From Vibrio intestinalis (GTDB lineage Bacteria; Pseudomonadota; Gammaproteobacteria; Enterobacterales; Vibrionaceae), in contig NZ_JANAVY020000006.1 in the NCBI RefSeq assembly GCF_025195085.2, positions 124,001 through 188,000 on the forward strand: a stretch of 64,000 nt of DNA, in the 5' to 3' direction. Both the position numbers and the translations under genes were made by a program. Of this stretch, positions 35,894-45,900 are shown piece by piece. Under the pieces are notes generated by a model. The model had not been told where the DNA came from, ran no database searches, and saw only the letters and a program-made list of their open reading frames with translations. Position 1 is the stretch's first letter; the number at the start of each line of letters is the position of its first letter.

Positions 35894-36037
35894 AATTCAT
35901 TCCCCACATATCCACCAACATTTTCTTTAACGCTCAACACCAAAAGGTGAACGCTTACCTTACGGGGTAAACAAGTCGTCAAGCCAATGATAAAATAACG
36001 ACTTAAACCGCTATGAATCCACATTAGGGAACGTTAA

Positions 36038-37333
36038 ATGTTACATGCGCAAGCTTTTATCCAAGAGGGTGTCCAATACCGTCCCCACAGTTTCACCGTG
36101 CCTCTAGACTATTCAGATGCAAGTAAAGGTGAGTTGACCATTTTCGCACGAGAAATGAGCCTAGTCGGTGATAATGCTGACAAACCTTGGCTGGTATTTT
36201 TCCAAGGAGGTCCCGGCTTCCCTGCAATGAGACCACTTGGCAACAGCGGTTGGGCAAAACGCGCATTACAAGAATACCGGGTATTGCTACTTGACCAACG
36301 CGGCACAGGTAACAGCAGCGTAATCAGTCACCAGACACTGGCAACATTATCACCAGAGCAACAAGCCGATTACCTAAGCCATTTCCGCGCCGACAACATC
36401 GTGCGTGACGCTGAATTTATTCGTGAGCAATTTGGCGTTGAGCAGTGGGCAATTTTAGGTCAAAGCTTTGGTGGCTTCTGCTCGCTGACATACTTATCCA
36501 TGTTCCCGCAAAGCTTGCTACGTAGCTATATTACTGGTGGTGTGCCGTCGATTTTGCGCCATCCTGATGATGTCTATAACGCCACATTTAAGCGTACCAT
36601 GGACAAGAACAAAGCCTTCTTTGCTCAGTTCCCAGCGGCTCAAGAACTTTGCCAGAAGATTGCCAACCACCTGATCGAAAATGATGTCACATTACCCAAT
36701 GGTCAACGTTTTACCGTTGAGCAATTTCAGCAAATTGGCATCAACTTCGGCATGAGCGACAGCTTTATTGCCACTTACTACCAATTAGAAAATGCCTTGG
36801 TAGAAATTGATGGCCAAGCGACATTGCGTTACGAGTTCCTCAATGCAATGTTGGCAGAGCAAGCATTCCAAACTAATCCGCTCTACGCCATCTTGCATGA
36901 GTCTATCTACTGCCAAGGTTTTGCTTCAAACTGGAGCGCGCACCGAGTCCGTGGTGAGCATGACGAATTTAATTACCAATCCGGTAAGCCGTTCTACTTT
37001 ACTGGCGAAATGGTGTTCCCTTGGATGTTTGATCAATACACTTGCCTACAGCCGTTAAAACAAGCCGCTGAACTGTTGGCTGCTAAATCTGACTGGACGC
37101 AGCTGTACGACCCAGCCCAACTTGCGAATAACAAAGTACCAGTAAGCTGCGCGGTTTATGCCGATGATATGTTTGTTGAGATGGACTTTAGCCGTGAAAC
37201 ACTGGCGATGGTGCCAAATGCTAAGGCATGGATCACCAATGAATACGAGCACAATGGCTTACGCGCGGATGGCGAGCACATTTTAGATAAACTGATCGCA
37301 ATGGGTAATCAAACCGCTGCAACGCTTATTTAA
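36038..37333 (+). CDS. pip: Prolyl aminopeptidase-type alpha/beta hydrolase (S33)
   Basis: A 431-residue cytoplasmic enzyme of the longer proline iminopeptidase type (about 425 residues in Aeromonas), removing N-terminal proline from peptides. The alpha/beta-hydrolase marks are the oxyanion segment FFQGGPGFPAMRP, LLDQRGTGNSS, and the nucleophile elbow GQSFGG (Ser about residue 144). The catalytic His is probably in NEYEHNGLRADG near the C-terminus, and the acid in the VYADDMFV region. It stands alone; a role in supplying proline to the PutP/PutA pathway of the same window is possible but not shown. Confidence 0.9.
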   Translation: MLHAQAFIQEGVQYRPHSFTVPLDYSDASKGELTIFAREMSLVGDNADKPWLVFFQGGPGFPAMRPLGNSGWAKRALQEYRVLLLDQRGTGNSSVISHQTLATLSPEQQADYLSHFRADNIVRDAEFIREQFGVEQWAILGQSFGGFCSLTYLSMFPQSLLRSYITGGVPSILRHPDDVYNATFKRTMDKNKAFFAQFPAAQELCQKIANHLIENDVTLPNGQRFTVEQFQQIGINFGMSDSFIATYYQLENALVEIDGQATLRYEFLNAMLAEQAFQTNPLYAILHESIYCQGFASNWSAHRVRGEHDEFNYQSGKPFYFTGEMVFPWMFDQYTCLQPLKQAAELLAAKSDWTQLYDPAQLANNKVPVSCAVYADDMFVEMDFSRETLAMVPNAKAWITNEYEHNGLRADGEHILDKLIAMGNQTAATLI

Positions 37334-37419
37334 GCTCAATATTTCGATATCAAGAAGGCTTATTGAACACGCCATAAGCCTTCAATCACTTACCAAGTAC
37401 CGAACCTCAAAAAGACATT

Positions 37420-37833
37420 ATGCTGAAAATCTCAAACACTGTGACGCTGCAAAGCTGGGAAATCCAACTGACTGCCATTCGAGCGCAGGGCGCGGGTGGG
37501 CAGAACGTCAACAAGGTCTCTTCAGCCATTCACCTACAATTTGATATTCAGCACTCCACCTTGCCTGCGATCTACAAAGAGCGTCTACTAGCCCTAAAAG
37601 ACTCTCGTATATCCAAGCAAGGCGTAATCACCATCAAAGCGCAGCAATTTCGCACTCAAGAGCAAAATAAAGAAGACGCACTTAATCGGCTCGCCGAGTT
37701 AATTCAATCAGCCATGGTGATACAAAAAGCACGCAGAGCAACTAAACCAACACGCGCATCTAAAGAAAGACGTTTAAAAGCTAAAGACATTCGCTCAAAA
37801 ACCAAGTCGCTACGCGGCAGAATCAAAGACTAA
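37420..37833 (+). CDS. arfB: Alternative ribosome-rescue factor ArfB (YaeJ)
   Basis: A 137-residue peptidyl-tRNA hydrolase that frees stalled ribosomes without a stop codon. The catalytic GGQ motif lies in RAQGAGGQNVNKVSSAIHL, typical of the ArfB/ICT1 release-factor fold. The C-terminal ~35 residues are very basic (KARRATKPTRASKERRLKAKDIRSKTKSLRG); in the family this tail enters the empty mRNA channel. The length matches ArfB, not RF-1/2. It follows pip by 86 bases on the same strand. Confidence 0.95.
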   Translation: MLKISNTVTLQSWEIQLTAIRAQGAGGQNVNKVSSAIHLQFDIQHSTLPAIYKERLLALKDSRISKQGVITIKAQQFRTQEQNKEDALNRLAELIQSAMVIQKARRATKPTRASKERRLKAKDIRSKTKSLRGRIKD

Positions 37834-37865
37834 AAAAGCCACTTTAGATAATCTAGAAGTGGCTT
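37832..37865 (-). terminator. Terminator downstream of the nrdA-nrdB-glutaredoxin genes
   Basis: Stem AAGCCACTT (37836-37844) with AAGTGGCTT (37857-37865) and further pairing inside. On the minus strand it ends GGCTTTTTTAG, a good T run, so it terminates the convergent nrd operon; the plus-strand side is weaker but could serve arfB. Confidence 0.85.
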
Positions 37866-37901
37866 GGGTTGGAGCAATTCTTAACTTAACTCAAAAGATG
37901 A

Positions 37902-38144
37902 TTAAAACGCGCATTCCTGCTCAAACGCGATGCGCGCTTGCAGCGTGGCGAAATCGCCAACAGGTGTGCCATTAAGTTTGAATTGAGGATAGCTACGCGC
38001 ACGAGGGAAGTGTTCAAACAGCGCTTCGCGATCAAAATCTTTATCCAGCTTCAGTGTCGCAACAAACAGCCCTTGGTTAGTTAACCACTGCTCGGCACTC
38101 ACGCACTGAGGGCAGTTATCCTTGCTGAACATTTCAATTTCCAT
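37902..38144 (-). CDS. Glutaredoxin (NrdH/Grx-like) of the nrd operon
   Basis: An 80-residue thiol-redox protein with the active site CPQC near residue 12 (FSKDNCPQCVSAEQW) and a cis-Pro loop (SYPQFKLNG), giving the glutaredoxin fold. The ATG at 38144 begins one base past the nrdB stop, with GGAG upstream, so it is co-translated with nrdB. It most likely reduces the C-terminal cysteines of this NrdA. The sequence is short for a Grx and lacks a clear glutathione-binding TVP pattern, so NrdH-like use of thioredoxin reductase is also possible. Confidence 0.8.
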   Translation of the reverse strand: MEIEMFSKDNCPQCVSAEQWLTNQGLFVATLKLDKDFDREALFEHFPRARSYPQFKLNGTPVGDFATLQARIAFEQECAF

Positions 38145-38145
38145 A

Positions 38146-39078
38146 TTAGAACTCCGCATCAAAACTTAGTTGGCGATCCGATGGTCGCTTATACTCAGTC
38201 ACACGCTTCTCAAAGAAGTTAGTCTTGCCTTCCATATCAAGTAAGCGCATATAATCAAATGGGTTTTCAGCACCAAATACCGTTTTAAAGCCAAACAAAT
38301 CGGCAATCACGTCTGCGGTGTGCTCGATGTATTGGCACATTAGCTCAGCATTCATACCAATCAGGTCAACTGGCAATGCTTCGGTTACAAACTCTTTCTC
38401 GATTGAAACCGCTTCACGACAGATTTCTTCAAACTCGGCTTGAGTCACTTGGCCTTGACCTAATGTCTTAAACAGCAAGGCTGAGAAGCTAAAGTGCAAG
38501 CCTTCATCACGGGCAATCAAATCGTTACTTGCCGCAAGACCAGCAAGCAGGCCACGCTTACGGAAGTAGTAAATTGCACAGAAGCTACCAGCAAAGAACA
38601 AGCCTTCAACCAAACCAAAGGCTATCAAACGCATGGCTAATGATTTATCTGAGCCAATCCACTTCATTACCCACTGAGCTTTGCGCTTAACCGTTGGGAC
38701 GTTTTCAATCGCATTGAACAGACGCTCACGCTCTTCTACATCAGGGATGTAGGTTTCAAGCTGCAGTGCGTATGTTTCTGCGTGAATCACCTCGTTAAAC
38801 GCTTGAAGTGCTAAGAAACAACGCGCCTCTGCAATCTCGATTTCACCATAGAAACGAGTCAGCAGGTTTTCGTTGATCATGCCTTCACTTTGAGCGAAGA
38901 AAGCCAACACGTGGCGAATAAAGTGTTTTTCGCCCTCTCCTAGCTTGTTAAGATCCGCAAGATCTTGCGCAAAATCGAGCTCTTCTGTGGTCCAAAAAGC
39001 GGCTTCATGGGTTTTGTAAGCATCCCAGATTTCTTCATATTGAATTGGGAATAAGCTGAATTTGTTTTTAACGATCAT
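38146..39078 (-). CDS. nrdB: Class Ia ribonucleotide reductase small subunit, eukaryotic-like
   Basis: A 310-residue radical-generating subunit, about 65 residues shorter than E. coli NrdB. The metal and radical residues are present: Glu and His in FNEVIHAETYALQLETYI with the radical Tyr in ETY, and the second-half ligands in LIARDEGLHFSF. The segment VEGLFFAGSFCAIYYFRKRG and RDEGLH are close to animal R2 proteins, not to E. coli NrdB. It pairs with the NrdA encoded just upstream. V. species carry a standard nrdAB elsewhere, so this is likely a second set. Confidence 0.9.
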   Translation of the reverse strand: MIVKNKFSLFPIQYEEIWDAYKTHEAAFWTTEELDFAQDLADLNKLGEGEKHFIRHVLAFFAQSEGMINENLLTRFYGEIEIAEARCFLALQAFNEVIHAETYALQLETYIPDVEERERLFNAIENVPTVKRKAQWVMKWIGSDKSLAMRLIAFGLVEGLFFAGSFCAIYYFRKRGLLAGLAASNDLIARDEGLHFSFSALLFKTLGQGQVTQAEFEEICREAVSIEKEFVTEALPVDLIGMNAELMCQYIEHTADVIADLFGFKTVFGAENPFDYMRLLDMEGKTNFFEKRVTEYKRPSDRQLSFDAEF

Positions 39079-39109
39079 ACCGTTTCCTTTCTACTCGGTT
39101 TGATGTGAA

Positions 39110-41368
39110 CTAGGCGCCACAGTTGAGGCAATCTTCATCTTGTTGCTGACCACCAACGGTCACTTTCACTGCATTCGCCGATGGCTTAGAACGCAGGTAG
39201 TACATGCCAGTCTTCAGACCTTTCTTCCATGCGTAGAAATGCATGGCGTTAATTTGTGCAAAGGTTGGGGAAGCTAGCCATAGGTTTAAGCTTTGTGACT
39301 GACAAACGTATGGGCCACGATCGGCTGACATATCAATGATGGCTTTTTGCGATATTTCCCAAATGTTGCGGTAGACCGCTTTGAGATCATCAGGGATCGC
39401 GGGGATATCTTGGACTGAACCATTATGAAGAATGATGTTGTCACGGATCTCTGTCGTCCAAAGGCCGCGCTGTTCCAAATCGTACACTAGGTGTTTGTTC
39501 ACAATAATGAACTCACCAGAAAGCGTCTGACGTTTGTAGATGTTGCTGGTCTGCGCTTCAAATGCTTCAGTATTACCTAAGATTTGCGCAGTTGACGCAG
39601 TTGGCATCTGAGCAATTAGCAGTGAGTTGCGCACGCCATGCTGAGATATATTCTGTTTTAAGCTATGCCAATCCCAACGGCTGCTTGGCTCTGCCTGCCA
39701 TAAATCAAACTGGAAGATACCTTGGCTAATTGGCGAACCATCGTAACTATCGTATGTACCTTTCTCTTGCGCTTGTTCACAAGACGCCTCTAGCGACGCG
39801 TGGTACATAGTTTCTGCAATATCACGGTTGAGCTTGCGCGCTTCTTCACTGTCGTAAGCAAGGTGCATCTTAAAGAACACATCCGCTAAGCCTTGAATAC
39901 CCAAGCCTACAGGTCGGTGAGCATGGTTCGATTTTTCAATCTTATCCGTTGGGTGGTAGTTAACATCAATCACGCGATCTAGGTTTTTAATCGCAACCTT
40001 AGTTACGCGGTGCAGAGCATCGAAATCAAAGCCATCTTGAGTGACAAACTTAGGCAGAGCCACAGAGGCTAAGTTACATGCTGCAGTCTCTTCTGGCGTC
40101 GAGACTTCCATGATCTCTGCACATAAGTTACTCGACTTAATCGTACCTAGGTTCTTCTGGTTAGATTTCTCGTTACATGCGTCTTTATAGAGCATGTAAG
40201 GTGTGCCAGTTTCAGCTTGCGACTCAATAATTTGTGTCATCAAGCTACGCGCTTTAATGGTCTTAACACCTAAGCCTTGCTGTTCGTACTGTTCATACAA
40301 ACGTACAAAATCATCACCATAAACATCTGATAGCCCTTTAGCAGAATGCTCACTAAACAGTGTCCAATCACCATCTTCTTCCACACGCTGCATGAACAAA
40401 TCAGGCACCCATAATGATAAGAACAAGTCACGAGCTCGGAACTCTTCTTTACCGTGGTTCTTACGCAAATCAAGGAAGGACTCAATATCTGCATGCCATG
40501 GTTCAAGGTAAATCGCAAATGAGCCTTTGCGCTTACCACCGCCCTGATCAACATAACGCGCCGTTTCGTTGAATACTTTCAGCATAGGCACGATGCCGTT
40601 AGAGATACCGTTGGTCCCTATAATTGGTGCACCAGTTGCTCGGATATTGTGGATATGAAGACCAATCCCGCCCGCTGATTTTGAAATCAACGCACAATCT
40701 TTCAACGTATCGTAAATACCTGAAATTGAATCGTCTTGCATCGCCAATAGGAAACAAGAAGAAAGCTGCTGCATTTTACAGCCCGCATTGAATAGCGTCG
40801 GCGTTGCGTGGGTGTAGTAGCCTTGGCTTAGCAAGTCATACAGCTCTTTGATCTCATCTAAATCGTTACCAGCAACAGCAATTGCCACACGCATAAACAT
40901 ATCTTGTGGGCGCTCAGCGATTTCGCCATTCACTTTTAGCAAGTAAGAACGCTCTAGTGTTTTGTAACCGAAGTAGTCGAACTGATAATCCCGGCGGTAA
41001 TCAATCAGCTCTTCAAGTTCGTGTTTATGGGTATCAACGAAACTTACGTACTCATCAGACAAAATACCAATTTTGGCGAGCTTTTGCGTCGCATCCCAAA
41101 GGCCGCCTGTTTCTTTTTGCAAAGAACTCACCATGACCCGTGCTGCAAGCTTTGCGTAATCTGGATGTTCCGCCGCCATACTGCCTGCCGTTTCCGCTAG
41201 GAAAACGTCAATTTCAGTCACCTTGATACCATCGTACAAACCACTTACCACGCGTTGAGCAACCGCGATAGGTTCTACTTTTAGGCCATCTGAGAGCGCC
41301 TCAGCACGTCTCGTTACTTTATCTAAGCTGGCTTTCTCGGTACGTCCGTCTCGTTTTATTACGTCCAT
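39110..41368 (-). CDS. nrdA: Class Ia ribonucleotide reductase large subunit, eukaryotic-like
   Basis: A 752-residue subunit. An N-terminal ATP-cone (~1-90; MDVIKRDGRTEKASLDKVTRR) provides overall activity control. The barrel carries the active-site set: Cys in LSSCFLLAM, the radical Cys with Asn and Glu in SSNLCAEIMEV, and the partner Cys in TAACNLASV. The radical-transfer tyrosines sit in GMYYLRSKPSANAVKV. The redox pair is CLNC at the C-terminus (DEDCLNCGA). The overall order and sequence are nearer the eukaryotic/viral R1 type than E. coli NrdA. It is the first gene of nrdA-nrdB-glutaredoxin; two NrdR-like boxes and a Fur-like box precede it. Confidence 0.92.
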   Translation of the reverse strand: MDVIKRDGRTEKASLDKVTRRAEALSDGLKVEPIAVAQRVVSGLYDGIKVTEIDVFLAETAGSMAAEHPDYAKLAARVMVSSLQKETGGLWDATQKLAKIGILSDEYVSFVDTHKHELEELIDYRRDYQFDYFGYKTLERSYLLKVNGEIAERPQDMFMRVAIAVAGNDLDEIKELYDLLSQGYYTHATPTLFNAGCKMQQLSSCFLLAMQDDSISGIYDTLKDCALISKSAGGIGLHIHNIRATGAPIIGTNGISNGIVPMLKVFNETARYVDQGGGKRKGSFAIYLEPWHADIESFLDLRKNHGKEEFRARDLFLSLWVPDLFMQRVEEDGDWTLFSEHSAKGLSDVYGDDFVRLYEQYEQQGLGVKTIKARSLMTQIIESQAETGTPYMLYKDACNEKSNQKNLGTIKSSNLCAEIMEVSTPEETAACNLASVALPKFVTQDGFDFDALHRVTKVAIKNLDRVIDVNYHPTDKIEKSNHAHRPVGLGIQGLADVFFKMHLAYDSEEARKLNRDIAETMYHASLEASCEQAQEKGTYDSYDGSPISQGIFQFDLWQAEPSSRWDWHSLKQNISQHGVRNSLLIAQMPTASTAQILGNTEAFEAQTSNIYKRQTLSGEFIIVNKHLVYDLEQRGLWTTEIRDNIILHNGSVQDIPAIPDDLKAVYRNIWEISQKAIIDMSADRGPYVCQSQSLNLWLASPTFAQINAMHFYAWKKGLKTGMYYLRSKPSANAVKVTVGGQQQDEDCLNCGA

Positions 41369-41369
41369 A

Positions 41370-41417
41370 ATTCTATATCTTGTGTTTTATTTAAGAAGTT
41401 GACCCTACATGTATGCA
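41370..41417 (-). promoter_or_regulatory. Pair of NrdR-like boxes upstream of nrdA
   Basis: ATTCTATATCTTGTGT (41370-41385) matches the NrdR-box consensus acaCwAtATaTwGtgt at 13 of 16 positions. A weaker copy at 41402-41417 (ACCCTACATGTATGCA) lies with its centre exactly 32 bp away, the three-turn spacing at which NrdR boxes occur. The first box abuts the start codon, so binding could also block ribosome access. Confidence 0.6.
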
Positions 41418-41430
41418 TTTAGATCTAAGT

Positions 41431-41449
41431 GATAACAATTATCATTACA
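41431..41449 (-). promoter_or_regulatory. Fur-box-like element upstream of nrdA
   Basis: GATAACAATTATCATTACA agrees with the 19-bp Fur consensus at 14 positions, about 65 bp upstream of the nrdA start, beyond the NrdR-like boxes. Confidence 0.5.
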
Positions 41450-41796
41450 AGTAATTTTACATTTAGGATTCCCGCTAGAAAAAATCAGATTGCAAAATTC
41501 GCAATGGCTGACAAACCGCCATACACCAAGGGGTTATTGTCTGTTGAGCGAAGTAAGTGCAAACGAATAATTTACGCACAAAACCATAAATATCAGCAAC
41601 TTAACTAAATTTAGATTAATCAACAAAAAAGAGAGCAAGATCACATTAACATCGAAAGAGCCATCAGACTTTTCTTACCCTTTTTGAAGCAAAAATGGCC
41701 ATTTTTTACCATTAAGATGATTTAAAGCCGCAATGCGGTAAATATCCTCTCCTTTGCCCCTAAAAACTGTCGGTATTTGTCTAAACTAGTTAGAGA

Positions 41797-41816
41797 TATA
41801 ATGAGAACAATTCTCA
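41797..41816 (+). promoter_or_regulatory. trhO -10 element with overlapping Fur-like palindrome
   Basis: A perfect TATAAT (41797-41802) is followed without a gap by TGAGAACAATTCTCA (41802-41816), a 7-1-7 inverted repeat close to the Fur core TGATAAT-N-ATTATCA. A repressor bound there would block the promoter; trhO starts at 41846. Confidence 0.5.
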
Positions 41817-41845
41817 ATAAACCTCATTTCTACTAAGGAATTACC

Positions 41846-42826
41846 ATGAGTGAGTTCGTTGTTTGCGCTCTGTACAAATTTGTCCAATTGGATAACTACC
41901 AAGAATTGCGTAAGCCCCTGCAAGATTTAATGCAGCAACACCAAATTCGAGGCACATTACTTTTGGCTAAAGAAGGCATCAACGGCACCGTTGCAAGCAG
42001 CCGAGAAGGGATAGATACCCTACTCGCATGGCTTAACAATGAACCGCGTTTAGCCGGTATCGTCTACAAAGAGTCATTAAACTCACAGCAGCCTTTTAAT
42101 CGCAGTAAGGTCAAGCTGAAGAAAGAGATTGTGACCATGGGTGTGGAAGGTATCGACCCGCGACAAGTGGTCGGCACTTACGTTAAACCAAATGAATGGA
42201 ACGACCTCATCTCAGATCCAGAAGTGTTTGTGGTGGACACTCGTAACGATTACGAAATTGAACTTGGTACGTTCAAACATGCGGCAAACCCGAATACTGA
42301 TACTTTCCGTGAATTCCCTGAATATGTAGAGAACAATCTTGATCCCGAGAAACACAAAAAGGTCGCGATGTTCTGTACCGGTGGTATCCGCTGTGAAAAA
42401 TCCACCGCCTACCTGAAAGAACAAGGGTTTGATGAGGTGTATCACCTCGAAGGCGGCATTCTAAAATACTTAGAAGAAGTGCCGGAAGAAGAAAGCCTTT
42501 GGCAAGGTGACTGCTACGTATTTGATGGCCGAGTGGCGGTCAATCACCAACTCGAAAAAAGCAGCTTTAATCTTTGTAACGCCTGTCGATTACCGATAAC
42601 TGAACAAGATAAGCAATCCGAACAATTTGAACACGGTGTCAGCTGCCCTAAATGTTTTGGCAGCCACTCAGAAGAGCAAATCGCTCGCTTCCGAGAGCGT
42701 GAAAAACAGATCATGCTAGCGAAAGAGCGGGGTATTGAGCATGTGGGTGGTCAAAGCCAGCTGCACATGCAGCAGAGACGCCAACAAAAGCTCGCCGCTA
42801 AAGCCGCACAACGTAAGCAAAAGTAG
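41846..42826 (+). CDS. trhO: tRNA uridine(34) hydroxylase TrhO (YceA, rhodanese family)
   Basis: A 326-residue protein with an N-terminal acylphosphatase-like domain (~1-95; [28 protein letters not shown]), a rhodanese domain (~120-230) with the active-site Cys in [16 protein letters not shown], and a Cys-rich C-terminal zinc-like part ([14 protein letters not shown]). In E. coli TrhO makes 5-hydroxyuridine at position 34 of tRNA in an oxygen-dependent way. The basic tail ([17 protein letters not shown]) fits tRNA binding. Shorter than E. coli YceA (350). It has a putative Fur-controlled promoter of its own. Confidence 0.93.
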   Translation: MSEFVVCALYKFVQLDNYQELRKPLQDLMQQHQIRGTLLLAKEGINGTVASSREGIDTLLAWLNNEPRLAGIVYKESLNSQQPFNRSKVKLKKEIVTMGVEGIDPRQVVGTYVKPNEWNDLISDPEVFVVDTRNDYEIELGTFKHAANPNTDTFREFPEYVENNLDPEKHKKVAMFCTGGIRCEKSTAYLKEQGFDEVYHLEGGILKYLEEVPEEESLWQGDCYVFDGRVAVNHQLEKSSFNLCNACRLPITEQDKQSEQFEHGVSCPKCFGSHSEEQIARFREREKQIMLAKERGIEHVGGQSQLHMQQRRQQKLAAKAAQRKQK

Positions 42827-42954
42827 CCCACAGATGAGCAATCGCTTTCTCTTTGGCTTATGATCACAAAAGAAGCGGTTAGTTAAAATTTTCAATGACA
42901 TAGACGCAGTGCAATCCTATTCTTAAGCGAATTTTATAATGCTGTGTCTAATTT

Positions 42955-45900
42955 ATGTCTGTATTAGAAGAAACAACCGCTCTTGTCATTCCTTATGACC
43001 CACAAAATGTGGAATCCCTGCGCCAAGGTCTAAAACTCTATCGCCAATATATTGAGCGTGAAGATGCCTTCCACGACTTCTACTGTCACGTGACGTTTAA
43101 AGTCGAAGAGAACTGCGATGATACCATTGGCAAACTACTTCAAGACCCTATCACTCGCACGCTAATTAAGTTTGCTGGAGCAAGACTTGAAGAGATCAAA
43201 CCAGAAACCAATCTCAGCAATTGTGTGTACGAAGAAGAGACCGCATTTTTCCTCCGTGCCCTTCACCATGCTGAACTTGAATCAGAACTGGAACAAACCG
43301 CAATTACGTTAACAGCGGTATCTCGTCGAATTAACGACTCTTCTGATATGTGGGTTTCAGACACAGAAGTGCTGGGTTTATTGCCGCTGTTCATGCTGGC
43401 ACTCAAATACCCGCAATACACCTATCACCTTGCCAGCTACATCGTCCCTTACTGGGACGAGGAACATGCCCCATTTGGTGGTGAAGTATTGGCGATTGTG
43501 GTCAGTCATCACGGATACAGCCACCATATGCTCAAAGCATTTTGCTACTGTGATAACTACATGGCGCGCGCCAAAATGTTCTCCTTAGAAGCGATGAGCC
43601 GTATCAATATTCAACAGGTACAAGGTAAACAGCGACGCCAACCTCTACTTGAAGTATTCCGCCAACAGCCAGAAGAGTTTGAAGCCTTTAAACGTCTGCT
43701 AAAAGAGCGTTATGCGGCGATGGATTTCTTGCAGTACACCTCAAGTCCACACGAATACAATGACGATCCAATTCGCCCTCTGGTTCTATCTATCGTCTCT
43801 CCTGATGCTGGCACGGAATGGTACGATTTTGATGAAAAAGAAGAATCTATGAGCGAAGCCATGTTCATCGATAGTGTTGCCGATGATGCCGCCGCTGATC
43901 TCAAAATCGAAATCGAAGAGTACTTAGGTCGCCCGATTGTTGAACCGAAAGAATATGAGGAAGAAGAGTGGGGCGACATCTACTACGCAAGAGGCACCTC
44001 TGAAGAACAGTGGAAAGCCTTTATTTGTGGAGAGTTCGACAACGGCCAACAAGTTTGGGACTACGTGTTAACCGGTGAGGGCCCAGAGATTCTCGACCAA
44101 ATCGAAGCTTGTGACGCACCTAAGCTGATGATTGATGGCAACTACAAGATTGCTGAAAAAATCGATTATTACGTGGGGATGTTTGAAACATTCCACAGTG
44201 AACTGGCAAGCATCCTTAACGACGTAATCTGCGATTGGAGACCTGACGACGAAGATGAAGAGTATGAAGAATGCCCTAAGCTTCTACGCTTACTTGATGT
44301 AATGCATCGTTGGAATGATAAACAGAGTTTCCACGCCGATCTAATGGATGAGATGGTTAACGAGTACAAATTCATCTCGGATAAAGAATTTATTGCACGC
44401 TATAACGGCGACTGGAAAACACTATTATTCCATTGCATCGACTCATTCTCAGGTTACAGCAGCAATATCGCGCTCACTGAAGCAAAAACGCTGTATCAAA
44501 TCTCTTTAGACCATCGTGATGAGCTCAAGCAAATCATCGAAAATGAAGACTACCCACAAATCTGCGATGAATTTAGGTCAGGCCCACCACGTGAGACCAT
44601 CTTGGCTATGTGTGCCGCCATCGTCCACTTTGACCGAGAAAACGGCACTAAAGATGATTTAAACCAATATGTGTTAAGCCTGCTTGATCAGCAGTTAGTT
44701 CGCGCACTGACAGACCAAACCTCCGAAACCAGCCACTTCGTCTGCGGACCAAAAACACCGTCTTGGCAGTATGTCGAGCCAGAAGAAGAAGTGCTAAAAC
44801 AGATCAATCAAGATTGGGAAGTAGTCGAACAATACTTACATGCGAAACATGATGATGTTGATAAAGCAACGCAATGCTTTGATAAACAGCAGAAACTCGA
44901 TCGTGATGATGACAGCATCTTCTTCCAGCAAAAACGCTATGAGTTCTTGCGAGACTTTGACCACAGAGCTCAGAAGCTGTTGGTTGCAGCACACGTCATC
45001 TCTAAGCAAGACAACTCACCAATCAAAGATTTCTGCGAGCGCTTTGTTGAGCTGTGGGTTCGCCTTGCTCCGTGTAAAACTTGCCGCATGTTAGGCCACT
45101 TCTACAACGTTTCACGCTACGGTGATTTCGAGTCTGAAGAGTTTCTACGCCAAAACGCTGCGCTAACTGAGAAAATCGTTGGCATTACTGATGTAGGTGC
45201 GAGCGCGTTTGTTGCTGAAAACCTCATCAGCGAAGTACGCTCTGGTGAAGACTATCAGGATGTGTTCAAGCCGATGTTTGAGATGTACAAACAAGAAGCA
45301 CAGACTGACGAGCCAGAGCAACAGGTGTTGCATCAATCGTTAAACGTGATCCCGCAGAATTACAAGCAGATTTTCATGGGTCAGCTATTCAAATATGACC
45401 CAACCATCGATCCTGATTACTTTGAAACTGAGCTGCGTCGAATCGTTCAGCTGCGCGTAAAACAGCGCTTACTTAACACGATTCATGAAGAGCGCGACTT
45501 TAATCAAGAAGAGCTTTATGCCCTGAAATTGATTGAGGATTACGTCCATCTTCAGCAACCTGCGACGCAGGCTCAAATAGATGAACTGGTTGCCATGATG
45601 AAGTCTCAATACATCGAAGATTTCATTGGCCCTTACCGCGCTGCAGAAGTGGATTTCCTATTCTGGTTTGCTTCTGATGTGTTGAAAGATAACCTGTTAC
45701 AAGTGTACATCCATCACTCAGGGATGAACTTCACTAAGCTGCATGATGACGATGACGAAAGCCAAAAACGTTGGCTGTGTGAGCGCGTACTTTTATTGGG
45801 TATCAACAAAATCAAACTGTTTGAAACCATCATGGATGAACACTGGGAAGAGTGTTTAGACATTTTCCCAGATCAACTAGAACTAGCTTCTCTCACCAAT

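Larger units (their letters stand above)
41369..41845. other. Divergent control region of nrdA and trhO
   Basis: This 477-bp gap holds the NrdR-like and Fur-like boxes on the nrdA side and a TATAAT with a second Fur-like palindrome on the trhO side. A loop-free palindrome AAAAATGGCCATTTTT lies at 41691-41706. No reading frame is worth calling. Confidence 0.5.

Noticed and set aside
40270..40554. 94-codon frame inside nrdA on the same strand
   Set aside because: It lies wholly within the well-supported nrdA frame and encodes nothing recognisable.
41691..41706. AAAAATGGCCATTTTT palindrome as a terminator
   Set aside because: It has no loop and lies in a divergent promoter region where no transcript needs to end.
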